Positions 8,101 to 16,453 of a stretch of DNA of 64,000 nucleotides are shown one piece after another. The DNA is taken from the NCBI GenBank assembly GCA_002069765.1, contig MWBZ01000006.1, positions 1-64,000 on the forward strand, read 5' to 3'. The notes under the pieces were generated by a model. It was given only the letters and a program-made list of their open reading frames with translations. It was not told the origin of the DNA and did not search any database. Each line of letters starts with the position of its first letter. Positions within the stretch are counted from its first letter, which is position 1. This DNA is from a bacterium ADurb.Bin243. Its GTDB lineage: Bacteria > Muiribacteriota > UBA9980. A program made the translations under genes and the position numbers.

Positions 8101-10058
8101 TCCCATACCAGTTTTAAATTATTTGCGGGCGTTACGTTCGAAATCGAACCTGTTACGCTTGCGGTTTTTATGAATGAAACGCCGCCGTCGCGTGAATAAA
8201 ATACCTCTATAGTGGCAGCGTCGCCTTCAGCGTCGGTGAGATTAAAATCTACGGTTATGTTTTGCGAATTGCCGGCTACGGAGTTTATGAAAATTTCGCT
8301 GGACGCGTTGTTATAAACTTTGAACGGCTGCGAAATAGCCTCGCCGCCCGGTCCTCCGTCGTCGGAAACTATCAGCTTGACGCTCACGCTGTCGTAGTTT
8401 TCGGTGAAATCGCCTTTTGAGTTCCATAGCAAAGTTTTTCCGGCGCCCGGAAATACTTCGGCGGTTTCGCCCGTTACGAAAATAGAATTCAGATAGCCGC
8501 CCGAAGCTTCCGTGGCGTACTGAAACTGAACATGACATGTGCTCGCGTCTAAATCGTCCACGTCGTAAACTATCTCGACTTCGCCGGAATTTACTTTGGT
8601 TAAAAGATTGGCTATGGTAGGACGGTTTATATTGTTATTCACTTCGAACGCGATCGAAACCGCTTCGGTGCCGGCGCCGAAATCGTCTATGGGCAATAAT
8701 TTTATGACGACGCTTTTTTCGCTGGTGCGGAAGTCGCCGTAGGAGTTCCATTTAATTGATTTATTCGCGCCGGGCGCGACCGCGTGTATGTCTCCTTCTA
8801 CATATCCGCTCTGAACGAATGAAGAACCGCCGTCGCGTGAATAATACACTTCGACGGTGCACGGAGATGCGTCGATGTCTTTTAATTCATAAGAAATATC
8901 GATGATTTTTGAATTGCCTGAAACTGCGAGCTGCGATATTTCTGGCCTTCCGCCGCCGTTATAAACGGCGAACGGACCGAAAACGGCCTCTGTACCGTAA
9001 CCGTATTTATCCGAAGGCGCGGCTTTAATATAAACTGTTTTATTTACTGAAGTAAAATCCGAATACGAATGCCAGATAAGAGTTTTTCCCTGGCCGGCGG
9101 CCACGCTCGAAGTTTCGCCCGAAAGATTTACGGTGTTTATATAATTAAGCCCGCCGTCCAGCGAATACGACACTTCTACAGTGCATAAATGGCCGTCGAG
9201 TTCGATCAGATCGTAAGAAAGCGAGATATCTTTATAATTGCCTGAAACGCTTAAATTTTGTATGACCGGCGGAGTATTCTTAATGTTGTTGACGTAAAAT
9301 ACGCCCGATTCGCCGCTGGTGCCGCTGCTGCGCGAGTCGTTAGGCGTCAGCCTGATTTTTAGGTTTTTTTCCTCGCTCTGAAAATCGAGCGCGGAGTTCC
9401 ACACTAAAGAAAGTCCGGTCGCCGGAAATTCGCGCCGGCCGTATGACGAGTAATTTGCGCTGCGAGTGAACGTGGCCCCGCCGTCGATAGAATAATATAG
9501 TTCCACGGCGCAGCTGTCGCCGTCCTGGTCCATAAGGTCATATTTTACCGAAATATCGCCGCGTTCGCCGGAAACGATAACGCCCATTATCACAGGCGGG
9601 TTATTTTCGGGATCGGCTATTTTGTTGTTGACTGCGAAAACTCCGGATTCGCCGGCCTGGCCTGACGCGCGGTAATCGCGGGGAATAAGCTTGATGCGCA
9701 CGGAAGCCTGGTCGCTTAGAAAGTCCGACGCCGAAAACCATACCGCGCTTAAATTTGCGCCCGGATAGGCATTCGATAGCGCCCCGCTCGCGCTGGAAGT
9801 CGGCAGGTAAGAATAACCGCCGTTGAGCGAGTACTGAACGTCTATCTGGCAGGGATCGTTTTCTGCGTCGAAAAGGTCGAAAACGATCGAAATGTTCTGT
9901 GAAGAGCCGCTGACTGATTTTATGCTCAGCGAAGGCGGAGTGTTGGGCTTTTCTACCGCGTTAAAAATTATCGATTCTACGATGAAACCGTAATCGAAGG
10001 AAGAAACCGATACAGTTTGCGATTGAGGCCCATAGCCGCCGGCGGACATCGAAACCAT
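5196..10058 (-). CDS. Giant repeat surface protein, downstream part of a TAG-split frame
   Basis: 1620 residues from the first ATG, but the same frame runs open back to 10271, directly behind the TAG that ends the upstream lipoprotein gene. The residues before the ATG complete a carboxypeptidase-regulatory-like fold (SGRV...QTDQNGNFTL...AGDYMVSM), so the ATG at 10058 is not a natural start. Then come six Ig/Fn3-like repeats of about 100-110 residues (VSGN..I.I.YDL.D.D...C.VEV.YS.DGG...), an SbsA-like Ig domain near residue 700, and a long Ser/Asn/Gly-rich part with recurring ES(S/N)Y-type motifs ending in another Ig-like domain. There is no signal peptide of its own. Likely a broken or read-through cell-surface protein. 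Confidence 0.8.
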   Translation of the reverse strand: MVSMSAGGYGPQSQTVSVSSFDYGFIVESIIFNAVEKPNTPPSLSIKSVSGSSQNISIVFDLFDAENDPCQIDVQYSLNGGYSYLPTSSASGALSNAYPGANLSAVWFSASDFLSDQASVRIKLIPRDYRASGQAGESGVFAVNNKIADPENNPPVIMGVIVSGERGDISVKYDLMDQDGDSCAVELYYSIDGGATFTRSANYSSYGRREFPATGLSLVWNSALDFQSEEKNLKIRLTPNDSRSSGTSGESGVFYVNNIKNTPPVIQNLSVSGNYKDISLSYDLIELDGHLCTVEVSYSLDGGLNYINTVNLSGETSSVAAGQGKTLIWHSYSDFTSVNKTVYIKAAPSDKYGYGTEAVFGPFAVYNGGGRPEISQLAVSGNSKIIDISYELKDIDASPCTVEVYYSRDGGSSFVQSGYVEGDIHAVAPGANKSIKWNSYGDFRTSEKSVVIKLLPIDDFGAGTEAVSIAFEVNNNINRPTIANLLTKVNSGEVEIVYDVDDLDASTCHVQFQYATEASGGYLNSIFVTGETAEVFPGAGKTLLWNSKGDFTENYDSVSVKLIVSDDGGPGGEAISQPFKVYNNASSEIFINSVAGNSQNITVDFNLTDAEGDAATIEVFYSRDGGVSFIKTASVTGSISNVTPANNLKLVWESAKDIVNQNASGVILKLAAIDSKGNVQNFNVSQPFAVNNYVPPPVVVPVLNKAEMVSGKKIKLTFSTNISVSNPQDTLSKITLDGLYFESGIDVLEYSGQSITITVNGTSNFSDILPAAQSDGITVGEMHAGLKILAANGIRSGTGTEAAASAAGNDVLRDTTPPDDLSAQNLSFLGFSNMRLKVFSTGSFSLSEYSKLEVYIGSEQPVVVPLPANVSDFMDSVPANTDLITISGIAAPRFTPRASLKDKSVKRSVNYFPQPPDLSGNKVFYRLVDYVGNSTNWIQDGTIPSPPPAENLYWSNAAITATTGGSTVGLQGETLKAYQNLSATVEYKAQAASPAPAGGYAANTVINFSGTAITSNYSIFYVLANDSGNESNFINGGMVPAAPIEAAAALKLKNNGLNYQAVNLLQSSITLSNTLKIVVRTSVDSQTVDMLIGKASESTIGQDQYIESYAEGKNATSLKTDAINGGTLKFAYINSSGNESSYASDGASPGISDYVPARPESNNILFSNTTNTIKITNSNTGSENDIINVFEYVESTYFKRGYTGGAAVNGFAVNGVYALSGSAPIVDDGNMIAFSLESSYHNESVLRDSAAGPLAPVNTESLRAVYDGQKIYKIKNINESTDFIIPDGKKLNVYINSVYRGSRTASGADVKIDRQGGYSDFAVTPEFNGGNLTFTFVDVATGHESSSVPSTPTMVPPAISYQATIIPANYNGSNNGINFINDSLAQSVVNASAPGPTQQLAVAFTTTASSGNAIFEIINPNDSNKTALLEYPIISSGDQTGQFTLKTGALDTKLKDALGADGGVSFLTTNLWIINAVGNESYSTSASGSIRYDITAPMVSSIIANLSTDGIFTYNVTDKLTITFNENIVASGFALTDIKFPVVNDSFGAGATLGITSNKISVEALGSGTNGIIKVAGTYNNTITVAGSPSGIYFTPNIIKDDAGNYLLIPVNTTNAIDVQ

Positions 10059-10271
10059 ATAATCGCCGGCCGTTAAAACGCCCTGCGCCGCGCTAAGCGT
10101 AAAATTTCCGTTCTGGTCCGTTTGAACGGAAACGGAAAGCTTTTCTATCGTGAGCGACGCTCCGGCGACGGCTGCGCCAGTTCCGGCGGCCTGAACGCGG
10201 CCGCTAAACCCGGCAGCGCTTCCTGACGAAGCTTTTAAAGCGATTTCATCATCTACGGCTTTTTTTACCAG

Positions 10272-11435
10272 CTACGCGTCAAGCTTTGAATCATATGATG
10301 CCGCGAGCTCCGAAGTAATAAGCCGCGGTTCGCCGCCTGGGCCTATACGGATATTCGCGAGCTTGACTTTCGCCCCTTTTATGAAGGTCTGCAGCCTGAC
10401 GGCGGAGCCGGATGAGGTTAAAAATTCTATATAAACCGGGACTTCCGAAGGTCCGGCTTTTAAGTCGAGTTTGAAAAATCCGGAAGAATCCGTCACCGTA
10501 AAGTATTGCAGATTACCGCAAATCACCTTGATTTCTTTACCGGCCAGCGGCGCGTAAGACTTTTTCATGCCGGGAGCCGCCGCGGAATCATCGGTTAAAT
10601 AGCCCGCCAGCAAAGAATCCGGAATAACCGCCCCGCTGGATTTTATCGGCTGGCTGTATGCCGTAAGCGAACCGTAAACCGCTTTAAGTTTTATATAGCC
10701 GGCCTGGTCGGGAATTAAGCTGGATACCGCCAGATTTGAAAATACCGCGGAGCCGTTCGCCAGATTTTTAGAATTTATTGAATCTTTAAACGAACCATTT
10801 TCAAGGCTGACCGATATAAGGCCGTTTTCGGACGTCATAGTATTTCCGAACTGGTCTAGAACGCTTAATTTAAAAGACGGTATTATAGTGGAAGGCGTAA
10901 TTTCGCCGACAGGTAAAGCGGGATCGAAAACTATCTTAGACGGATAAAGCTTGATATATTCGATAGTTCTAAAAACAAGCGATACGGAAACTTCGTTTGC
11001 GCCGGGAGTTTTCAGGGCTTTTTCCGCGTTTAAAACGGTCACCGTTCCCGAGCCCTGCCATATAGATTCATAAATATCGTTGGCGCGTTCTTTCAGCCTG
11101 GCCGTTACTATTACCGAATAGGTGTCGCCTGCGGGAATCTGGTTGTCGAATGTGAAAACGTTTAAAGAATAATCGACGGTTTTATTGGCCACTTCTTTTT
11201 TGTCTTTAATGCTTATCACGCTTATATTAACCGTGCCCAGCGCGTTTTGCGGTATGCTTACATACGCCTGCGAAGGCGTCCGGTCGAGCATGTTAAGCTT
11301 TACAGATATGTTTTGCGGATTGTCGAAAAATATCGGCGAAGACGATCCGCCCCCGCCGCAGCCGCAAACGGCAAAAGATAAAACTAAAATGAAAAGCGCC
11401 GTACAAACCGCAGCGCCGCGTAAATTTATTTTCAT
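10272..11435 (-). CDS. Surface lipoprotein, upstream part of a TAG-split frame
   Basis: A 387-residue protein with a signal and lipobox (VCGC) followed by Gly and Ser, so lipid-anchored. Start ATG 11435 follows CGGAGACC. An Ig-like region with the PSKIVFDPALPV and PSFKLSVLDQ motifs is shared with the lipoprotein at 1-599. Residues about 275-365 form a carboxypeptidase-regulatory-like domain (LAGKEIKV...TVTDSSGFFKLDLKAG). The stop at 10274-10272 is TAG and the next gene continues in the same frame with no start codon, so the two were probably one protein of about 2080 residues. No catalytic motif is seen. Confidence 0.85.
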   Translation of the reverse strand: MKINLRGAAVCTALFILVLSFAVCGCGGGGSSSPIFFDNPQNISVKLNMLDRTPSQAYVSIPQNALGTVNISVISIKDKKEVANKTVDYSLNVFTFDNQIPAGDTYSVIVTARLKERANDIYESIWQGSGTVTVLNAEKALKTPGANEVSVSLVFRTIEYIKLYPSKIVFDPALPVGEITPSTIIPSFKLSVLDQFGNTMTSENGLISVSLENGSFKDSINSKNLANGSAVFSNLAVSSLIPDQAGYIKLKAVYGSLTAYSQPIKSSGAVIPDSLLAGYLTDDSAAAPGMKKSYAPLAGKEIKVICGNLQYFTVTDSSGFFKLDLKAGPSEVPVYIEFLTSSGSAVRLQTFIKGAKVKLANIRIGPGGEPRLITSELAASYDSKLDA

Positions 11436-11483
11436 GATATGGTCTCCGTTCTTTGTATTAAATTGAGGTGATATAATAAAGAC

Positions 11484-11512
11484 AATTTACTAAAAAAATA
11501 AGAAAAAGTCAA
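11484..11512 (-). promoter_or_regulatory. Sigma-70-type promoter of the surface lipoprotein
   Basis: On the minus strand TTGACT, 17-base spacer, TAAATT. The start point would fall about 40 bases before the ATG at 11435. Confidence 0.5.
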
Positions 11513-11549
11513 TAAAATTAGCCGGCCTTTATTTTTTTGTCTCAGTCCG

Positions 11550-12827
11550 TCAGCTTTGAAAGGAATCGAGAATTTTACATATCCTTTTCGACTGCTCTAT
11601 GCCTTCTAAGTACCAATCGGTACAGATGCCTCCGGAGCTGTATTTTTTGAGAAGATTTTCGGCTTTCGGCCCCAGTGGTGAAAAACGGCTGGAATATAAA
11701 GGAGTGCCGGGAAGCGGAAGAAAAAAATGAGTTTGAATGCGCGAGCCGTACCTGGTATGGATGTCTTTTATCGCGGCGAGCGTCGTAAGCTGCTCCTCCT
11801 GGGTCTCTTCGGGGAACCCGAAGATAAAATCCACTACGGCTGTAAGGCCGTGCCTTTTAAGCGTTTCGCAGGCGTTATGCACCGCGTCGAGCCCGTGCCC
11901 GCGCCCCAGCCTGGCTATACGCCCGCCGTCGCCCGATTGCGCGCCTATGGAAACCCTCTTATTACTGCAATATTTTTTTATGATGCCGGCCGTCTCGTCG
12001 CTTATGGTTTCAGGCCTGGCTTCGGAAGGGAATATTCCGTATTCGATATATTTGATTCCGTATTTTTCGCGCGCGGTTTCGAGCATCCATTCGATCGTGT
12101 CGGCCTTTATTTTAGAAGGCTTTTCGGCCGAATAGTGGAAAGCGGACGGGCAGATGAAGCAAAGGCGCTTGAACTGCCTGCGCCTGTATTCCGCAAAAAA
12201 CTCCTCTATGGAAGAAAGGCTGCGGTATTTAACTTCGCACGTAGCCGTCTGGCAGAAGCGGCAGTTGTAAAAGCAGCCGCGCATTATTTCGAGAGGCGGC
12301 ACCAGAGAGTAAATATCGCCGAAAGGAAGATAAAGATCCAGCGGGACCGGCCGTTCGTCTTTTACGATCGCTGAAGCGAAGCCCGACAGGACTTTTTCGC
12401 GGAAGCATGATTCGCCGGGCATTTCCACTGCAAGGCGCAGAAAATCCGGCCAGCTGCGTTCGGCCTCGCCTTTAAAAATCAAATCGAAACCCATTTTGAC
12501 GCCGGAATCAGGGTCGCCTGTAACATGGGCACCGCCCGCTATTAAAACGCAATTTTTATTCATGCCGGAAAGCTTAAATCCATTTTTTATTTCCGCGATA
12601 TTTTCGATCACTTCGCATAGAAGCGAGCTCATAAAAGAAAACATGAAAACGCAGGGGCCGTTTAAAATTGCCTGATTTTCAAGTAAAGCACGGATATCCG
12701 CGGGAGTTTTAAAAAAATGCAGGTTGAAATTGCCCGCAAACTTTTCCTTTTCGAGAATAAAAAGCAGGTAAGCCACGCTGAAGCGGTTTACATCGGTTTC
12801 GAAAATTATTAAATTAATTTTTTTCAT
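11550..12827 (-). CDS. B12-binding/radical SAM protein
   Basis: A 425-residue protein. Residues 1-140 look like a cobalamin-binding-type Rossmann domain, with a GGAH(V) stretch and phosphate-loop glycines but no clear DxHxxG motif. Residues about 165-380 form a radical SAM barrel whose cluster ligands are in MRGCFYNCRFC (CxxxCxxC). A glycine-rich SAM loop and a GFPEET motif follow. It resembles the MJ_1487-type B12/radical SAM group, whose substrates are unknown. The gene begins two bases after the DUF362 stop, so the two are co-transcribed and may act on one pathway. Confidence 0.82.
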   Translation of the reverse strand: MKKINLIIFETDVNRFSVAYLLFILEKEKFAGNFNLHFFKTPADIRALLENQAILNGPCVFMFSFMSSLLCEVIENIAEIKNGFKLSGMNKNCVLIAGGAHVTGDPDSGVKMGFDLIFKGEAERSWPDFLRLAVEMPGESCFREKVLSGFASAIVKDERPVPLDLYLPFGDIYSLVPPLEIMRGCFYNCRFCQTATCEVKYRSLSSIEEFFAEYRRRQFKRLCFICPSAFHYSAEKPSKIKADTIEWMLETAREKYGIKYIEYGIFPSEARPETISDETAGIIKKYCSNKRVSIGAQSGDGGRIARLGRGHGLDAVHNACETLKRHGLTAVVDFIFGFPEETQEEQLTTLAAIKDIHTRYGSRIQTHFFLPLPGTPLYSSRFSPLGPKAENLLKKYSSGGICTDWYLEGIEQSKRICKILDSFQS

Positions 12828-12829
12828 GA

Positions 12830-13912
12830 TTAATATTTTTTAAAGAGTTTTCCCCATTTGGACTCGCATAGCCATTTTTGATAGCTTTTGCTGTCCACGA
12901 ACGGCCAGCGCAGGTAATCGTGGTAAAACTCCGACGCGAATATGAAAAGGTTTACAAGCGGCGTTCTGAAGAAAAAATTCTGGAATTCCTTGAGCGCTCC
13001 GAACCACATGACATCTCCGACGCTGCTGGCGAAATTGTCTCCGACGCTGAAATTAAAATTGACGTTTTTAATGTCTTCTCCTACGATTTCTATGTTTTCA
13101 GGCCTGCCGTTGCCAAGGCCGTGTTCGTCGGCGAGCCTGATGTAAGCCAGATCCATGGGGTTGAATCCCATCATTTTGGCAGCTACCGCGTCTATCGCCA
13201 CCTGATCGTCGGAGGCGAGCATATAGTCTTTTTCTACCGGAAACATCGTGCGCGGCCCCGGCCCGTTGCCGCAGGTGGTTCCGTCCATGACGGCGAATAT
13301 GCCGGAATGTATTTCTTTCTGGATAGCGAGCAGGTCCACGAGCGTTTCGTGTATCCAGGAATGCGTATAATGCCGCCTGGTGTTTAAAAGCCCGCCGAAA
13401 GCGTTTTTCATGGCTCCGGTCGTGGTGGTGTAAATATGGCACTTGACGGTTGGAAGATGAATGACGTTTCTTCCGAAAAAATAATCCGGAACCATGATTC
13501 CTTCCGGAAAAATATCGTGCAGCACGAGAGTTTTAAACTTCGGTTTGTAAACGACCCATTTCATGTCTTCGTCTTTGAAATTATAAAGCACCGGCACTTT
13601 ATATTTTTTAAACAAAGGCACATATTTATTGAGATCTTCGCCTTTGAAAGCGTTGGTGACTACTGTTTTATTCTGCACGCATACGACGTCTTTGTAGCCG
13701 TGCATTTTAAGCGTACGCGTAACGCCTTCGAGCTGCCATGGGGTGGTATTAGCGCCGGGCATTGGAAAATGCCATGAAATGTTGTCTTTTAATATGGTGC
13801 CGGATTTTATATCCAGAGCGTTTTTAAAATCCGCAAGGCACATCAGGCGGTCTATATCGCTTAAAATTGTGCCCGGCTTAACTTTTAATACCGTAACTTT
13901 TGATTTTTTCAT
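12830..13912 (-). CDS. DUF362 family protein
   Basis: A 360-residue soluble protein with features of the DUF362 family: NxxVHLPTxKxH(I/T)-type segment (RNVIHLPTVKCHIYTTTTGAMKN) and a central VMDGTTCGNGPGP(R) loop, followed by DDQVAIDAVAAKMMGF. Unlike many DUF362 proteins it has no 2[4Fe-4S] ferredoxin module. The family is linked to redox or iron-sulfur chemistry, but its reaction is not established. Start ATG 13912 follows TGGAGAGATT. It is the first gene of an operon with the radical SAM gene. Confidence 0.85.
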   Translation of the reverse strand: MKKSKVTVLKVKPGTILSDIDRLMCLADFKNALDIKSGTILKDNISWHFPMPGANTTPWQLEGVTRTLKMHGYKDVVCVQNKTVVTNAFKGEDLNKYVPLFKKYKVPVLYNFKDEDMKWVVYKPKFKTLVLHDIFPEGIMVPDYFFGRNVIHLPTVKCHIYTTTTGAMKNAFGGLLNTRRHYTHSWIHETLVDLLAIQKEIHSGIFAVMDGTTCGNGPGPRTMFPVEKDYMLASDDQVAIDAVAAKMMGFNPMDLAYIRLADEHGLGNGRPENIEIVGEDIKNVNFNFSVGDNFASSVGDVMWFGALKEFQNFFFRTPLVNLFIFASEFYHDYLRWPFVDSKSYQKWLCESKWGKLFKKY

Positions 13913-13947
13913 AATCTCTCCACATATTTTTTTGTAAAAATTTACTT

Positions 13948-13977
13948 ATTTTAGCATAAACCGGGAAGCGGTGTCAA
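13948..13977 (-). promoter_or_regulatory. Sigma-70-type promoter of the DUF362/radical SAM operon
   Basis: Minus strand TTGACA, 18-base spacer, TAAAAT; about 35 bases before the ATG at 13912. Confidence 0.6.
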
Positions 13978-14001
13978 TAAATTAGCTCGCTTTTTCATTA
14001 A

Positions 14002-15561
14002 TTAACGCGCATCGGAACCGGCGGAGCTTTTCAATATGTTTGAAATATCTTTAAAATCCGGCGGCGAATACATATAATAGCTTTCATCTTTCAATAAGTC
14101 TATTTTAATTTTTAAATATTTACTCAGGAACGCCCTGAAAGTATTTACAGGAGATATTGAAGGATAAAGTTTTTCATAATCCATATCGTGAAAATAAAAA
14201 GCGTTGATTATTGAAAATTTTTCCTGAAAATATCTTTTTTCATCAGGTATTATTTTTTGGGCCATCGATGCGCCCGGATTTTTTTTTCTGATGATGGCCG
14301 TAGAATAAGAATCCGGTCCGTGATCGCTTTGAAGAAAAATTACGAAAGGGCGTTTGGATTTTGTAATTAATTTATTTATAAGCTCTTTCAACTTATTATT
14401 CAGAAATTGAATCTGTTTTTTATATGAGGATACATAACTTTGCGCAGAGCCTGAAAAAATTTCTTCATTGAGGGGCTTTCCTTCTTCGTCGAATAAAAAT
14501 GGAGCGTGCGGACTGTCAATTAAAATAAGAACGTAAGAAGGATTATTTTTTTCATTGATTTGCTTATAGGCCGATAAATTGAAAAGAATTTTTGAACGCT
14601 TTGCGGCGTATTTATCGATTTTAAAAGAACTATAAAGCCCTTCGAGCGGAGTGGCATCTATAAGCGCGTTACAGAAATTTTCATCATAAAAAATATTGCC
14701 GTCGGGAGCGATAATCTCGTCGACCGACCATTCGGGAAAATCTGTAAGCGAATCGCCGCTTTTAAAGACGGTGATATCATATCCGAAATTTTTTAATATT
14801 TTGAAAACTTTGTTTTTCCATAATAAATTCTGTGATAAGTAATTCGAATAACCGATGTTATTATTGAAATCGTGAAGATATCCAAAATTAAAAATGCTTA
14901 TATACGATGGAAGCGTGAATGAATAATTTGAAAAACTTTGCTCCGCCACATAAAAATTTTTTTCTTTAAGAAAGTTTATAAAATCGGAGTTATCATAGCC
15001 GTATATGTTTTTAAGGGCCTCAGAGGCGGCGTATGAATCGACCATAATATGGAATATGTCAGCTTTTGTTTGAAGGCCGCCGCCGTTAGAGCCAAATGAG
15101 CCGGCGGCCGGTTCTTCGCCTGCCAAACTATAATTGAGAGCATGAAAGGATAATATATTAATAATAGGCATTAAAATTAAAACGATAGAAAAATAAAAAA
15201 TAAAATTGCCGAAAATGTCTATTCCTATTTTTTTTAGCATAAAATAATAAAGGAATAGTGAAACTAAAATAGAAAGCGTCATATAAAAAAAGCCGTTAAG
15301 ATTTATAACTGTTGTGACCGGCTTAAATAAAAAAAATAGCGAAAGAATAAATGAACTCATAACCGCCGATATTTTCAAATCTTTAGTAAACGATAAAATG
15401 CCTGAAAGCAATGCGCAGGCAAATGACAATGCAACCAGAGACGGAAGCGCGAGATAAGAAAAACGGACCTCGGATAGGTTTATTGAGTATAAGAACAAAA
15501 CCGGGGACAAGGCTATTAAAAAAGGAGAAATTAAGGTAATTAAAATTTCTTTGAATCGCAT
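14002..15561 (-). CDS. Membrane-anchored sulfatase/alkaline-phosphatase-fold enzyme
   Basis: A 519-residue protein. Residues 1-160 hold about five membrane segments. The rest has the alkaline-phosphatase superfamily outline: HIMVDSYAAS at the start of the domain (the metal-binding Asp), a possible nucleophile in NYSFTLPSYIS, and the metal-site motif LQSDHGPDS near the C-terminus. This resembles LTA-synthase-like or phosphoethanolamine-transferase-like membrane enzymes that modify lipids or surface glycans. The exact substrate cannot be told. Upstream lies a strong hairpin that ends five bases before the ATG; no clear ribosome site is seen. Confidence 0.75.
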   Translation of the reverse strand: MRFKEILITLISPFLIALSPVLFLYSINLSEVRFSYLALPSLVALSFACALLSGILSFTKDLKISAVMSSFILSLFFLFKPVTTVINLNGFFYMTLSILVSLFLYYFMLKKIGIDIFGNFIFYFSIVLILMPIINILSFHALNYSLAGEEPAAGSFGSNGGGLQTKADIFHIMVDSYAASEALKNIYGYDNSDFINFLKEKNFYVAEQSFSNYSFTLPSYISIFNFGYLHDFNNNIGYSNYLSQNLLWKNKVFKILKNFGYDITVFKSGDSLTDFPEWSVDEIIAPDGNIFYDENFCNALIDATPLEGLYSSFKIDKYAAKRSKILFNLSAYKQINEKNNPSYVLILIDSPHAPFLFDEEGKPLNEEIFSGSAQSYVSSYKKQIQFLNNKLKELINKLITKSKRPFVIFLQSDHGPDSYSTAIIRKKNPGASMAQKIIPDEKRYFQEKFSIINAFYFHDMDYEKLYPSISPVNTFRAFLSKYLKIKIDLLKDESYYMYSPPDFKDISNILKSSAGSDAR

Positions 15562-15566
15562 ATTTA

Positions 15567-15610
15567 AAAGCGCGCTTCATGCCTATAAAAAAAGGCATAA
15601 AGCGCGCTTT
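15567..15610. terminator. Strong hairpin between superoxide reductase and sulfatase genes
   Basis: Two 17-base arms match at 16 positions around a 10-base A-rich loop (AAAGCGCGCTT...ATGCC / GGCAT...AAGCGCGCTTT). On the minus strand it is followed by TTTTAAAT, so it can act as a weak intrinsic terminator for the superoxide reductase gene. It also covers the region just before the sulfatase start and may limit its translation. Confidence 0.6.
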
Positions 15611-15627
15611 GTATTCTTAAAAAAAAA

Positions 15628-16002
15628 TTATGCTTTCCAGAGGCCGTGAAGGTTGCAATACTCTCTGGCTTCGACTTTGTCGGCTTTTATGCAGAATTCG
15701 GCTTCGGGTTTGTCGCCGGGTTTTAAATGTTTTCTGTATATTTTATTATCGGCAATTAATTCGATCCATTCGATGAAGTGCTTTTCTTCCATAGGATGAG
15801 CCACTGCGCCTACTTTTACCAGATATCCGTCCGCGGTTTTTTCTATAACAGGAACGTGTTTTTCACGGCTGGCGTCGACGGTGTTTTCGTTTAAAAGCCC
15901 CATGGCCTGGCCGCAGCAGGACAGTTCGCCGCCCGCTTCATGCAGCACTTCGACGATATTTCCGCAGAGAGCGCATTTATAAACCTGTTTTAATTTAGTC
16001 AT
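15628..16002 (-). CDS. dfx: Superoxide reductase (desulfoferrodoxin, two-iron type)
   Basis: 124 residues from the ATG at 16002, which follows GTGGAGGAAAAAGG; the frame is open 18 codons further up without a site. The N-terminal desulforedoxin-like centre has C10, C13, C29, C30. The catalytic centre has H49, H69, H75, C116 and H119, preceded by the E47-K48 pair conserved in active enzymes (EKHVPV). It reduces superoxide to hydrogen peroxide in the cytoplasm using electrons from rubredoxin-type donors. The presence of both iron sites marks the class typical of anaerobes. Length matches the family. Confidence 0.95.
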   Translation of the reverse strand: MTKLKQVYKCALCGNIVEVLHEAGGELSCCGQAMGLLNENTVDASREKHVPVIEKTADGYLVKVGAVAHPMEEKHFIEWIELIADNKIYRKHLKPGDKPEAEFCIKADKVEAREYCNLHGLWKA

Positions 16003-16048
16003 CCTTTTTCCTCCACTTTTAAATTTTAACCGTCTTACAAAAACTACA

Positions 16049-16115
16049 CCTATCAAAATCCTTGGACGATTTTAATAGGCATAAGTTTTTTTGCTCGGGC
16101 GGGGATCCCCGCCCG
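16049..16115. other. Two hairpins between rpsT and the superoxide reductase gene
   Basis: The first (16049-16079) has arms CCTATCAAAATC / GATTTTAATAGG with one mismatch and a 7-base loop. The second (16096-16115) is a perfect 20-base GC-rich palindrome centred on GGGGATCCCC. Neither is followed by a U-run on the minus strand, so they are not standard terminators; they may be a processing or regulatory structure in the rpsT 3' region. Confidence 0.5.
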
Positions 16116-16138
16116 GACGGTAATATTCGATAAAATAA

Positions 16139-16411
16139 TTATTTGTTGCTTACAGCTTTATTGATCTGCTTCTGGAGTCTCGATTTGGTGCGGGCAGCTT
16201 TGTTTCTGTGTATTGTTCCGGTACGAGCCGTAGAATCGATAATGCTTTCAACCTGCTTTGAAGCTTTTAATATTTCATCTTTATTGTTCGTAGCTAAAAC
16301 AGCTTCGAATTTTTTAATAGCGGTTTTTAACTGCGATTTTCTTGCTTTGTTTATTATGTTGTTTCTGTTGTTCGTTTTAAGACGCGCTATTTGCGATTTA
16401 ATACGTGGCAT
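16139..16411 (-). CDS. rpsT: 30S ribosomal protein S20
   Basis: A 90-residue basic helical protein with the S20 signature: MPRIKSQIARLKTNNRNNIINKARKSQLKTAIKKF, then the helix ending in IHRNKAARTKSRLQKQI. It binds 16S rRNA in the small subunit. Start ATG 16411 follows AGGAGGTGAACTA, and a -35/-10 pair lies just upstream. Length is normal. It is a single-gene unit as far as can be seen. Confidence 0.96.
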   Translation of the reverse strand: MPRIKSQIARLKTNNRNNIINKARKSQLKTAIKKFEAVLATNNKDEILKASKQVESIIDSTARTGTIHRNKAARTKSRLQKQINKAVSNK

Positions 16412-16453
16412 TAGTTCACCTCCTCGTCTTTTTATTTTTTAGTTTATCTTTTT

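Noticed and set aside
11727-12374. 215-codon open frame antisense to the radical SAM gene
   Set aside because: Antisense shadow in a GC-richer stretch, Arg-rich composition, no motif.
16096-16115. GC palindrome as rpsT terminator
   Set aside because: On the minus strand it is followed by A residues, not by a U-run.
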